Source: a virus. Taken from it: DNA of 20,917 nt. Both the position numbers and the translations under genes were made by a program. A model generated the notes under the pieces. It was not told the DNA's origin. It did no database searches and saw only the letters and a program-made list of their open reading frames with translations. Where the stretch lies: the IMG/VR virus record IMGVR_UViG_3300042861_001045, positions 1 to 20,917 of that record; one strand, 5' to 3'. How positions within the stretch are numbered: position 1 is the stretch's first letter; every line of letters begins with the position of its first letter. Of the stretch, positions 1 to 6,964 are shown piece by piece.

Positions 1-902
1 TCGTCGCAATCTTCGTCTGCTTTCATGTCATCGCAGTCGTCGGCGTCGTCTTTGATCTTGTTGTGCGGCATGTCATGCTTTGCTCCATCCGCTTTAACTT
101 CGATACTGTCAAGACGAGTATTGATACTGTCCATTCTAGTATTCATACCAGAAATAGCCGCCAAAATATCGGCCATGCTAACCTCTGGGGTTTTGTTTTC
201 TTCGTCCATTTTAACCTCAATTGAGTCTGATTTAACCATATTTGAGCTAACGCCCACAGGTGCTCCCCCCTTATCCCATACACCAACGCGGCACACGGCA
301 ACGTGGTCTAAGTAATGCGGGGAACCTTCAAGCAGGACGTCGCCTGTTTTGAAGAAGTTTTCGCCTAAAGCAACTGCTGGGCTGGTAGACAATTGATTCT
401 CTGCCATTAAGCCAGCAGCTTCGGCATCGCAGATCCTTGCAATGCCCCATACTTCGTCCACTTTGACGTAGGGTAATGCAACGGATCCGATAATTTGGTT
501 TCTGAATGAATCAGTGGTGAGCAACTTCTCTTCCGGGTGTTCCCATATAACCGGAAGTCCTTGACACCGTTCCAAAAATTCATCAGAAAGATAATCTTGC
601 GGGGATCGGTGAGCGATTTCGCCCGTTGATCGTTCGGCAAACCCGGTTCCGGAAATGCGGATATCGAACAGGTTCAAGTCACCGAACTTTTGGGGGGACG
701 GTAGTATACCGTCCCGCATGGCTTTCATAACGTCCAATTCGTTGATGGATTGGATTTCGGCCATATCGCGGGGGACGGCAGGAACCTCGTCATCGCGATG
801 AGCAACAAATTTCCTGCCGACCTCTTGGGGTATCCCTATAGTGGATTTACCCGCTGCGGCAGCGTACATTGCGCGTCTTTGCTCTTCGCTTTCAAAAGGC
901 AT
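1..902 (-). CDS. Prohead protease/scaffold, DUF2213-like (C-terminus off the left edge)
   Basis: The first 300 residues are visible and the frame is open at the left edge. The N-terminus (MPFESEEQRRAMYAAAAGKS, then IGIPQEVGRKFV) is a leader often seen on phage head proteins. Residues about 75-218 resemble DUF2213 prohead proteases: a WEHP segment (His122), LSTSPAVAL (172-180) and LDHVAVCRVGVWD (199-210, His200). By family analogy these supply the serine/histidine active site; I did not confirm the catalytic pair. From about 243 a short heptad-like stretch (MDSINTRLDSIEVK) leads into an Asp-rich tail, as expected of a protease fused to a scaffolding segment that guides capsid assembly and is then digested. 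It starts at ATG 902 with GGAAGG nine bases upstream and has its own promoter. The major capsid protein should lie just off the left edge. Confidence 0.8.
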   Translation of the reverse strand, partial: MPFESEEQRRAMYAAAAGKSTIGIPQEVGRKFVAHRDDEVPAVPRDMAEIQSINELDVMKAMRDGILPSPQKFGDLNLFDIRISGTGFAERSTGEIAHRSPQDYLSDEFLERCQGLPVIWEHPEEKLLTTDSFRNQIIGSVALPYVKVDEVWGIARICDAEAAGLMAENQLSTSPAVALGENFFKTGDVLLEGSPHYLDHVAVCRVGVWDKGGAPVGVSSNMVKSDSIEVKMDEENKTPEVSMADILAAISGMNTRMDSINTRLDSIEVKADGAKHDMPHNKIKDDADDCDDMKADEDCD

Positions 903-929
903 TTCGAACTACCTTCCCCATAAAACGTT

Positions 930-958
930 ATTTTACCATGCCGAGTTGCTTTTGTCAA
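930..958 (-). promoter_or_regulatory. Sigma70-type promoter for the prohead protease gene
   Basis: On the minus strand there is TTGACA (958-953), a 17-base spacer and TAAAAT (935-930). This is close to consensus and sits between the portal stop and the protease start. It would give head assembly genes extra transcription independent of the terminase promoter. Confidence 0.7.
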
Positions 959-976
959 TTGCAACATCGGTCAGGA

Positions 977-2482
977 TTAACTAGTTGTAAAGTGTCCGTG
1001 GTTAAAGCCGCCCCTATCGGATTTTTTAGACGCTCCACCACCGCTTCCGCCTTTGCTGAGGCGACCATTTCGATCATCTTTAAAAGGCTGAGGTCCGGAT
1101 TCATCGACTTCATCGAATAGCCCTTCTTTTTCCTGTTGCATAATCAATTCGACGTCCAGATCAAGGGCATTCGGGAACACGGATTCCAATTCGGACAAGT
1201 TAGCCTGTACCCATTCGATAAGCTTTGGCTTATTTTCGCCTAGGGCAACCGGTTCCAACACCTTGAACGTTTCCAACACTGATTGGTAACAAATCTTTTC
1301 GAACTCGACTCGCTCTTTCTTAGACGGTTCCAGAGCCTCTGGCCAAATACTCTTAAATGTCTTCTTGCAATGTGCGAACCATTCTTCGTATGTCGCGTGG
1401 TCTATTTCTTCCGGGTATTCTTTCCTTATGGTTTCGTAGTACTCCGGCGTCCATGCCACATATTGTACGATATTATCCATGAAATTATAGGCATCTTTCA
1501 TTTCACGCCTAAAATTATCAATAAAGTTCGAAATAAGCTTCGCATCCTCCGATCCTTCACCGAACCCCTTTGCTAGGGATTCCGAAGTAAGGAACTGGGT
1601 AGGCATATCCAATGACAGAGCCACCGTTTCAAGTATATTGTGACGTTGTTCTTGGTATGTGACATTATGCAAATCCAATGACACAATATCTTCATCGGGC
1701 ATTACAGATACCGTGTTACCCGTTCTAGCCTGTTTCAGAATATTCAGACGGATATTCTGGGCCATCTGCTGGACCTTATCAATGATCGAACCCGGCTGTT
1801 TGATCTTAGCGATAAGCACACCAGCTTTCGTGACCACCAAATTGTCCGCGATCATCGCTTGTAAGTATGATTGTAGCGGGTAAAGTGCTCTTGTGAATAT
1901 CGAGCGGCCCACGTAACCGAACGCTGAAATGGTGTAATCCAGGTAAACCGGCTGTTCGTTTAACTCCAAATGCACTCGCGACCTGTGGAATGGTTTTCCC
2001 ATTACTGAAATGGTCGAATACTTCAAGAACATGGGGTTCAAAGGGTCCAGAATACCCACCAAAGACCCTGCTGTATTCAACGGATCATACACGTTGAATG
2101 TTATTTCGCCACTTCGGAGTTCTTCCGGGGTCAACGGGGAAGACATATCGCCATCCGGAGGTACTACGGCGATTGATGAAATACCGTAAATACGTGCTAG
2201 ACGCATCGCATTGGATATATAAGCGTCGATGCTGAGGTCGTCCCAAACGTCATTGAACCTATCGATAACGCATTCTGGCGCATCGAGCACTACGATTTCG
2301 CGCCTTCGGGCCATCGAACGGGCAATTGGGGCATCTACGATCTTTTTCCCGAGTGGGTGAAGCGTGTAGATAAGCTTACAAAGTTCGTAGCTGGGCTGTT
2401 GGCCCGGTACGATATCCTGCGCCATCATTAAATTGTATAATTGGCTACCCTCTTGGATGCCACCGATACTTATATTGGACAT
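977..2482 (-). CDS. Portal protein, DUF1073-like
   Basis: A 501-residue protein with the features of the DUF1073 (phage portal) family: an early LHPLGKKIVDAPIARSMARR segment, an IYGISSIAVVPPDG strand region near residues 95-110, and SLDMPTQFLTSESLAKGFGEGSEDA near 290-315, followed by helical NFIDNFRREMKDAYNFMD. The portal is the dodecameric ring at the capsid vertex through which DNA is pumped, docking TerL outside. The C-terminus is a low-complexity Gly/Ser/Lys tail ending GGFNHGHFTTS. The ATG (2482) directly abuts the TerL stop, and a GGAGG site lies inside the end of the terminase gene, so translation is probably coupled. Family members are sometimes labelled as anti-CBASS Acb1 in databases, but the length and the position after TerL argue for a portal. 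Confidence 0.88.
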   Translation of the reverse strand: MSNISIGGIQEGSQLYNLMMAQDIVPGQQPSYELCKLIYTLHPLGKKIVDAPIARSMARRREIVVLDAPECVIDRFNDVWDDLSIDAYISNAMRLARIYGISSIAVVPPDGDMSSPLTPEELRSGEITFNVYDPLNTAGSLVGILDPLNPMFLKYSTISVMGKPFHRSRVHLELNEQPVYLDYTISAFGYVGRSIFTRALYPLQSYLQAMIADNLVVTKAGVLIAKIKQPGSIIDKVQQMAQNIRLNILKQARTGNTVSVMPDEDIVSLDLHNVTYQEQRHNILETVALSLDMPTQFLTSESLAKGFGEGSEDAKLISNFIDNFRREMKDAYNFMDNIVQYVAWTPEYYETIRKEYPEEIDHATYEEWFAHCKKTFKSIWPEALEPSKKERVEFEKICYQSVLETFKVLEPVALGENKPKLIEWVQANLSELESVFPNALDLDVELIMQQEKEGLFDEVDESGPQPFKDDRNGRLSKGGSGGGASKKSDRGGFNHGHFTTS

Positions 2483-3775
2483 TTAATAGCCTCCGTGGTT
2501 GCCTAGAGATATGGCAACGGAATATGTAAAGCAGTCGAGAAGGTCGTCTGCGCGTCTTGAGTGTTCTTTATCGCCCGGTCTGAATTGCACCAATTGGGCT
2601 ACGAGATGGTTTCGAGATGATCCTTTGTATACCGAAGTCTTGTTGTAAGCATTTTCGGATAGCTTTACTAGGTTCCTGTAAACGTACCCGGATACCGAAA
2701 CGGCCCTTTCGTCCTTACCGAACTGGGTTAGTTTCGAGTCGATAGCATGCACAGGCAATTCTCGGCGCATCGCTTGTTGCAATAGGATTGTTCCGGACGC
2801 TTTGTCTTCAATGTGAATACCCGAAACACCCAATCTGGCACCTACCAACCGCGCAAATTCCTCTAATTTATCACGAACGGACGGTAGCCATTCCTCCAGA
2901 ACGGCCCCTTCCATCTGGGTAATATCCCAATCTAATATCGTCAGAGGGGTCCCAACATGTTTGGAGTAAGCGCAATACACGACAGCGGTACCGTCATGCT
3001 CAGATCCCGATTTAACAGCTGAGTCAATAACAGCAAAAACGGAGTCACACCACGTTGGGTACGGTACCGGCTGGTTATTTTCAAGGAGGTATTCGAGTGA
3101 GAAAAACGCGACGCCGGACCAGTCAATAAACTCCGCGAGATACTCTTGTTTGAATACCATTGGATGGTTTTGCTCTTCGAGGAGGTCAAGCTCTTCACGT
3201 GGGAGGTGCGGGTTTGTGTGGGATGGTGCATGGTATTTTACAAATCCTTGACTAGCGTCAGTATTAATTTGATAGAACCAATTGTCAGGATCAATTCCAT
3301 TAGGAGTGCTAGCGGCAATAGCATAACCACGATAATCGAGCAGAGTAGGTTTAATAGCACGTTGCCAAATGGCTGACATGGTAGAATTTTTTGTAAAAGC
3401 TGCTTCATCTATTAGTGCTCCATGATATTTTCTGCCTCGTCCAGCTGCTTCATTTTCAAGCGACCAAAAGTCAATACGCCCACCGGTTTTTAACCGGATA
3501 ACCCCCTCCGTTTTTGATGATTGTTTCTTTAACGGTGCGACAATTTCGAGTGCTTGCTCATATGCCTCCGCCATGAACTTGTATTCCGGGGCAAAATAAC
3601 CCATGAACTGCCCGCGAACGGCCCCATCAACCGCTACAGATGTTAGGTAGTGGGTTTTACCCCAACGTCGGCCACAGCACACAGACTTGAAACGTGCCGG
3701 GTGCCTATGTATAGCTAGTTGCCCCCGGTGGGGTTCTGGCAGGTATATTGATCGGTTACCCGATTGAGAGGCCAT
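2483..3775 (-). CDS. terL: Terminase large subunit (packaging ATPase/nuclease)
   Basis: A 430-residue two-domain packaging motor. ATPase: Walker A CGRRWGKT at residues 34-41 and Walker B LIDEAAF at 121-127 (Asp123, Glu124). Nuclease (RNase H-like) domain: VIDSAVKSGSEHDGTAVV (Asp251, Asp261), HIEDKASG (321-328, Asp324) and RADDLLDC (408-415), which supply the metal-binding acids. It cuts concatemeric phage DNA and drives it through the portal. The chosen start (MASQSGNRSIYLPEPHRGQL) lies inside the upstream small-terminase gene, overlapping its end by 20 bases in another frame. The Shine-Dalgarno is poor, so translational coupling is likely. The portal gene follows with no gap. Length is usual for siphophage TerL. 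Confidence 0.93.
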   Translation of the reverse strand: MASQSGNRSIYLPEPHRGQLAIHRHPARFKSVCCGRRWGKTHYLTSVAVDGAVRGQFMGYFAPEYKFMAEAYEQALEIVAPLKKQSSKTEGVIRLKTGGRIDFWSLENEAAGRGRKYHGALIDEAAFTKNSTMSAIWQRAIKPTLLDYRGYAIAASTPNGIDPDNWFYQINTDASQGFVKYHAPSHTNPHLPREELDLLEEQNHPMVFKQEYLAEFIDWSGVAFFSLEYLLENNQPVPYPTWCDSVFAVIDSAVKSGSEHDGTAVVYCAYSKHVGTPLTILDWDITQMEGAVLEEWLPSVRDKLEEFARLVGARLGVSGIHIEDKASGTILLQQAMRRELPVHAIDSKLTQFGKDERAVSVSGYVYRNLVKLSENAYNKTSVYKGSSRNHLVAQLVQFRPGDKEHSRRADDLLDCFTYSVAISLGNHGGY

Positions 3776-4727
3776 CTTTAGGTTCCGATATAGTTACTCC
3801 ACTGTCGTCGTCCTTGAAGTTAAGTCCTTCTATCTGCGGCAGCAAGTTGGCTACAATTTGTACCCCACCACTGTCTCCTAACAGGCTAGTCTTGCCAGCA
3901 TAAAACCCGGCTACCTCACCTCGGTATTTCTCCGCTTGGATGGCAGCTTTCATATCGCCTTTTTTAACCGCCTGATCTCTGAGCATAGCCATATTCATCA
4001 AGTGCTCGGTGGCAGTAAATTCGGTGGACTCCCGCATTACCGAACGGATATGAGTCACGCGATTCAAAATACGGAAATCTGCCGAAAGCCTGTTTATCTC
4101 GTCCCTAGTTGGGGCTTTATCAAACGCGATTTTATAGGCGTACCGTACGTCGCCATACCTTATGTAATTGGCACAAAACGACTCTTCTTGGTACGTTAAT
4201 GGGACTTCGTTGGCATCAAACGATATCAACTCGCCGCGACGAGCCGGGGGTTCCGGTATATATTCCATTCCTGCGCCTATATTATTAGGGTCATCGTGAT
4301 CAAACTTTATTCCCTTGCCGTCGTTTTGATCTGCAGTCAACAACTGGAGGTTCCACGGGACGTTCAAACCCGACACTTTATCGCCCTGTAACGGCACAAT
4401 ATGGTCCACATGGTAATCCACGCCCGTGAGCTTTTTGATGCGTTTAGCTTTCTTGTAAAAAGCTTGGATTTGCTCCAACTGGGATTCGCTCAACCACTTG
4501 GGGGTCCTCTCATCAAGAGCAGCACGTCTTTTCTTGACGCGTTCAGCATACTGCTCTTTATTATTGAGATAGTGGTTACGTTTAGTTTCCCGGTAATGCT
4601 CTTCATTCTCGACACGCCATTTTTGGACGCTTTCGACGTTAGCCCTTCGTTTCTCGCACGGTGCACACGTCCCGTCTCTTGATAGATACGCTTGGCACTT
4701 TTGGCACTGAAATTTGGCTATTCTCAT
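3756..4727 (-). CDS. terS: HNH nuclease domain fused to terminase small subunit
   Basis: A 323-residue protein with three parts. Residues 8-24 hold a CxxC...CxxC knuckle (Cys8, 11, 21, 24) followed by a basic helical stretch. Residues about 104-142 carry an HNH-type motif (VDYHVDHIVPLQG, then LNVPWNLQLLTADQN and a Lys), the betaBetaAlpha-metal fold of HNH endonucleases. Residues about 177-282 (LTYQEESFCANYIRYGDVRYAYKIAF) match small terminase subunits, which recognise the packaging site and assemble as a ring. Position directly upstream of TerL supports this. HNH proteins beside terminases are known in cos-type phages, where they help make the cut; here the two are one polypeptide. The ATG at 4727 has no visible Shine-Dalgarno and lies about 8 bases from a -10 box, so the mRNA may be leaderless. 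Confidence 0.82.
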   Translation of the reverse strand: MRIAKFQCQKCQAYLSRDGTCAPCEKRRANVESVQKWRVENEEHYRETKRNHYLNNKEQYAERVKKRRAALDERTPKWLSESQLEQIQAFYKKAKRIKKLTGVDYHVDHIVPLQGDKVSGLNVPWNLQLLTADQNDGKGIKFDHDDPNNIGAGMEYIPEPPARRGELISFDANEVPLTYQEESFCANYIRYGDVRYAYKIAFDKAPTRDEINRLSADFRILNRVTHIRSVMRESTEFTATEHLMNMAMLRDQAVKKGDMKAAIQAEKYRGEVAGFYAGKTSLLGDSGGVQIVANLLPQIEGLNFKDDDSGVTISEPKDGLSIG

Positions 4728-4734
4728 ATATGCG

Positions 4735-4764
4735 AGTTTACCACAAAGATATATATCGTGTCAA
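4735..4764 (-). promoter_or_regulatory. Leftward promoter for the terminase/head operon
   Basis: On the minus strand there is TTGACA (4764-4759), an 18-base spacer and TAAACT (4740-4735), preceded by TGTGG as in the rightward promoters of this window. Transcription would begin about one base before the ATG of the HNH-TerS gene. Confidence 0.7.
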
Positions 4765-4947
4765 GGGTCCCATGGGTCAGGATTATCTTAGCCGGGGACA
4801 AAGGTTAAAAGACTATATAGTCCCGACCTACATTTACGGTTAAGTGTACTCCGTAGTCCCGGCCTGCCCCCAAGCCGGTTGTCTCTCGCGACTGGATGTA
4901 TCCCCTTTTGCAGCTGCTCGGCATTGGCTGTCGCTGGGTCCAGATAC

Positions 4948-4976
4948 TTGTGCAGAACCTTTCGATGCTGTATAAT
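4948..4976 (+). promoter_or_regulatory. Rightward early promoter
   Basis: TTGTGC (4948-4953), a 17-base spacer and TATAAT (4971-4976). The -10 box is perfect and the -35 matches at three of six positions (TTG). The predicted leader carries the GC-rich palindrome CCCTCCGGAGGG before the AGGAG site of the first gene. Confidence 0.65.
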
Positions 4977-5042
4977 AATCCCATGGTCGGCGATTCGGCC
5001 AGCCCCTCCGGAGGGAATCCGGACCCAATAGGAGACACGACA

Positions 5043-5429
5043 ATGACAACACGCACCAAAAAAGAAGCAGTAGAAGCAGTCCGTGCAGCAATCGAAGCCG
5101 TACAGACAGAAGCACACGACACAGCGACCCCACTCGACACGCCAAAAGGTGTTCTGGCTCTCGCAAGAAGCGTCGAGTACAGAGCAACGCTCCAGAGGAC
5201 GACGACCGCCACAGGTAACAAGAGCCTTGACAATGGCGACAGCGTGGCACTCCTCCTACGCGGTGCAGATCTCGAAACAGTCTACCAGATCGGGGCGAGA
5301 GAATTGGGAGTCACAGTGACCGAGCTTAAGACAAAGTACGCCCATCTCAATCCGGGCCAGCAGCGAATGAACGTTGGCAACAGGGTCCGCGGTGCGATCA
5401 AAAAGCACGAAGCCCGCCAAGCAGCCTAA
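5043..5429 (+). CDS. Conserved phage protein, KYGHLNPG-type paralog 1
   Basis: Function unknown. A 128-residue basic protein starting at ATG 5043, eight bases after AGGAG. The longer frame from 4896 has no ribosome site and would begin upstream of the promoter. Residues 1-25 are an Ala/Glu/Lys helix. Residues about 45-121 form a module shared with two other proteins here: KSLDNGD, then LRGADLETVY, LKTKYAHLNPGQQRM (95-109) and GNRVRGAIKK. The copies at 7825 and 11001 share the order LxGxxLxxVY / LKxKYxHLNPGxQRM / GxRxRG. The conserved basic RGxxKK end suggests nucleic-acid binding, as inference only. This kind of small protein is widespread in phages as hypothetical. Confidence 0.85.
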   Translation: MTTRTKKEAVEAVRAAIEAVQTEAHDTATPLDTPKGVLALARSVEYRATLQRTTTATGNKSLDNGDSVALLLRGADLETVYQIGARELGVTVTELKTKYAHLNPGQQRMNVGNRVRGAIKKHEARQAA

Positions 5430-5434
5430 TCAAC

Positions 5435-5452
5435 CACGGCCAAGGACGGCCA
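5435..5452 (+). repeat. Leader repeat, degenerate copy (ACGGCC-AAGG-ACGGCCA)
   Basis: CACGGCCAAGGACGGCCA is a close variant of the core found at 5569-5589 and 6012-6032 (CACGGCCATGGACGGCCAT). Two copies precede ribosome sites of small genes by one or two dozen bases, so the element may act in the mRNA leader. Confidence 0.5.
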
Positions 5453-5471
5453 ACAACCACAGGAGACTGAA

Positions 5472-5564
5472 ATGAAAGCGATTCTTGAATACTTGCAATT
5501 CGTGCTGGTTTGCATCGCAATCAGCTTGTTATTGATGATGGACTTGACCGGCACCAGCTGGTAA
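5472..5564 (+). CDS. 30-residue hydrophobic peptide, possible single-pass membrane protein
   Basis: The ATG at 5472 follows AGGAGA with ordinary spacing. The peptide is MKAILEYLQFVLVCIAISLL followed by LMMDLTGTSW. Residues about 8-22 are strongly hydrophobic, enough for one membrane helix. Such micropeptides are common between early phage genes, often with unknown roles at the inner membrane. It is too short for family assignment. The gene's 3' end lies inside a 42-base direct repeat, so the same last residues (GTSW and stop) recur at 5991-6007. Confidence 0.55.
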   Translation: MKAILEYLQFVLVCIAISLLLMMDLTGTSW

Positions 5565-5589
5565 GCAACACGGCCATGGACGGCCATCA
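5548..5589 (+). repeat. 42-base direct repeat, copy A
   Basis: A perfect 42-base match to 5991-6032, beginning CCGGCACCAGCTGG and ending ACGGCCATGGACGGCCATCA. It spans the end of the 30-residue peptide gene and the leader of the NinX-like gene. Confidence 0.85.
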
Positions 5590-5603
5590 CTCAGGAGAGC
5601 AGT

Positions 5604-5960
5604 ATGAAAAAAGTAAAAACATGTGAGTTATACGGATTAGACCTGAATTGGGCAGTGGCTACGGCTGAGGGGATAGCTGTTGAGTATATAAACGACGGCA
5701 TTACTCAATGCCTGTTGCAAACACAAGGGGGGCGTTATGCGCCATCGACAAATTGGGCACAAGGTGGACCGATCATCGAGCGGGAAGGAATCGACACTAA
5801 AGAAGGAAACCCTTTGTATTTCCCCAAAGGTAACGAGAAGGGCGACTACTACGAACCGCTCTGGATCGCGGGAAAACAGCACGGACAAACCCTACTTATC
5901 GCAGCAATGAGATACTATGTTGCCTCAAAGTTAGGCGATACAGTGGAATTACCGGAGTAA
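5604..5960 (+). CDS. NinX/DUF2591-like phage protein
   Basis: 118 residues. The ATG at 5604 follows AGGAGA. It resembles the NinX/DUF2591 family of small phage proteins: LDLNWAVATAEGI near residues 12-24, a central RYAPSTNWAQGGPIIERE segment (about 45-62), and LLIAAMRYYVASKLGDTVELP at the C-terminus. The molecular function of the family is not established; members sit in early or Nin-like regions of lambdoid and related phages. It lies in the first rightward unit and its leader contains the 42-base repeat. Confidence 0.75.
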   Translation: MKKVKTCELYGLDLNWAVATAEGIAVEYINDGITQCLLQTQGGRYAPSTNWAQGGPIIEREGIDTKEGNPLYFPKGNEKGDYYEPLWIAGKQHGQTLLIAAMRYYVASKLGDTVELPE

Positions 5961-5990
5961 TGATTGTGAGATACAGAGTACAGCACCAGT

Positions 5991-6032
5991 CCGGCACCAG
6001 CTGGTAAGCAACACGGCCATGGACGGCCATCA
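5991..6032 (+). repeat. 42-base direct repeat, copy B
   Basis: A second perfect copy of 5548-5589. Here it is not followed by a ribosome site or a credible gene, so it looks like the remains of a duplication just after the NinX-like gene. Confidence 0.85.
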
Positions 6033-6590
6033 ACCATCAATAATTGACCAGAAATCAACGATTGTTTGGCGGTACCAGCAATGGTTTCTAACCAAATCAA
6101 AGATTGATCGGTGCGCGTTCGCACGTGACAATGAACAACAATTGGCCGGAGATCAACCATTACCCAGAAATACTTTCAAGACCCCATCAAAAAATACTTT
6201 CGGAGGGGGTACTTGCGACCAAGATCAAAAAAACCGGTGGAGAAAACGGTGGAAGAAAATCACCCCGGTGGACGCCGGTGGAACCGGTGGACGCTCCCGA
6301 GTCCCCTTTTTTCCCGTTTTTTTTCCCCCCCTTGTTTTGTTCAATTCTACTATAAATTTTTTTCCACCGGTCCACCGCCCGCCGGACGCGACATCAAGCA
6401 CTTACCGGTGGAAGTGTTCCACGGCTCCACCATGTTCCACGCCATTCGAGTCGATACCATTCGGGCGCAAGATTGGCCTTCGGAGGGGGCCTTGGAGTCA
6501 AGATTGTTCTTCCACCGGTCAAGACATTCTTCCACCGGTCCGGGGGATCTTGGAGTCAAGGCATTCCCCACCGGTCCGAGAGCAGTTCGC
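6008..6590. other. Non-coding repeat region, candidate replication origin
   Basis: This stretch shows no credible gene. It holds about ten copies of an ACCGGT-centred motif: CCGGTGGA-type copies at about 6233, 6246 (variant), 6265, 6275, 6283 and 6404, and TCCACCGGT-type copies at 6363, 6511, 6531 and about 6568. Between the first cluster and the inverted copies is a pyrimidine- and AT-rich stretch (about 6301-6362) containing CTATAAATTTTTTT. Other repeats are TTCGGAGGGGG at 6199 and 6479, and CTTGGAGTCAAG at 6491 and 6549. A hairpin GTGCG-cgtt-CGCAC lies at 6111-6124. Iterons beside an AT-rich segment are the usual layout of a phage origin. Binding sites for a regulator are the alternative. 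Confidence 0.5.
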
Positions 6591-6591
6591 A

Positions 6592-6627
6592 TTGATACTA
6601 TGCAGCACACTGCCGACGTGGTATAAT
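6592..6627 (+). promoter_or_regulatory. Extended -10 promoter with TTGATA element
   Basis: TTGATA (6592-6597), 24 bases, then TGGTATAAT with TATAAT at 6622-6627. The spacing is too long for a normal -35, so the TGn extended -10 probably carries the promoter. Compared with its sister at 7565 the left palindrome arm is broken here, though the right arm AGCGTGTGGG (6629-6638) is kept. GTGGGAGATCCCAC follows as a possible 5' mRNA hairpin. Confidence 0.65.
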
Positions 6628-6671
6628 AAGCGTGTGGGAGATCCCACGAACAACAATAAAGGAGAAATCAA

Positions 6672-6896
6672 ATGACCGATTCAATCAAAATCCGCGACTT
6701 GATCACCGATTTGGGCGTTGTTGCTCTGGATCGCGCAGAAATGGTAAACGGCGGTAATAGCAACTACCCGTACGCGTTTGGTTTCTTGGTTTCGTTGATG
6801 CAATCAGTAGCTTGCGACATGGAGTTGTCAAACGAGCAACTCGGCGTCATACAAGAGTGTATTGATTACTGGAACAAAGTTAACGACTGTTGTTGA
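6672..6896 (+). CDS. Hypothetical phage protein, 74 residues
   Basis: Unknown function. The ATG at 6672 lies seven bases after AAAGGAG, in a unit driven by the 6622 promoter. The sequence is amphipathic and probably all-helical: MTDSIKIRDLITDLGVVALD, then YAFGFLVSLMQSVACDMEL (about 34-52) and NEQLGVIQECIDYW. The C-terminus is NDCC. The TGA stop lies inside the TTGATA element of the next promoter. No catalytic motif is seen. Confidence 0.75.
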   Translation: MTDSIKIRDLITDLGVVALDRAEMVNGGNSNYPYAFGFLVSLMQSVACDMELSNEQLGVIQECIDYWNKVNDCC

Positions 6897-6939
6897 TACT
6901 ATGCAGCACCCACGCACTGTGGTACAATAAGTGCGTGGG
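6893..6939 (+). promoter_or_regulatory. Extended -10 promoter inside a perfect inverted repeat
   Basis: TTGATA (6893-6898), 24 bases, then TGTGGTACAAT with -10 at 6923-6928. Perfect 10-base arms CCCACGCACT (6909-6918) and AGTGCGTGGG (6930-6939) flank an 11-base loop that contains the -10 box at loop positions 5-10. It drives the 6965 gene. Confidence 0.7.
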
Positions 6940-6964
6940 ATTCACCACCAAACGAGGTAAAACG

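Larger units (their letters stand above)
4728..5042. promoter_or_regulatory. Divergent intergenic control region
   Basis: A 315-base gene-free stretch between the leftward packaging operon and the rightward early genes. It holds the leftward promoter (4735-4764), a perfect 12-base palindrome GACTATATAGTC (4810-4821), the rightward promoter (4948-4976) and a perfect palindrome CCCTCCGGAGGG shortly downstream of that promoter. The 12-base palindrome lies between the two promoters and could be an operator for an early/late switch, which is inference. The minus-strand ORFs crossing it continue antisense into the 5043 gene, have no ribosome site, and are not called. Confidence 0.55.

Noticed and set aside
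869-1883. Plus-strand frames inside the portal gene
   Set aside because: They are antisense to a gene with a clear family match.
977-2482. Anti-CBASS Acb1 label for the DUF1073 protein
   Set aside because: Database labels for this family can carry that name, but the length, position after TerL and sequence fit a portal; I did not see paired H-x-T/S phosphodiesterase motifs.
4788-5250. Three overlapping minus-strand frames of 109-142 codons
   Set aside because: They lie antisense to the 5043 gene and the control region, are Cys/Leu/Ser-rich in the manner of chance frames, and have no ribosome sites.
5960-6007. 15-codon frame starting in the NinX-like stop (TAATG)
   Set aside because: Its ending (GTSW) simply copies the repeat that ends the 5472 gene, and it is too short to support.
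6019-6675. Open frame of 218 codons on the plus strand
   Set aside because: It starts inside the 42-base repeat with no ribosome site, runs through the iterons, homopolymer tracts and a promoter, and has no domain-like composition.
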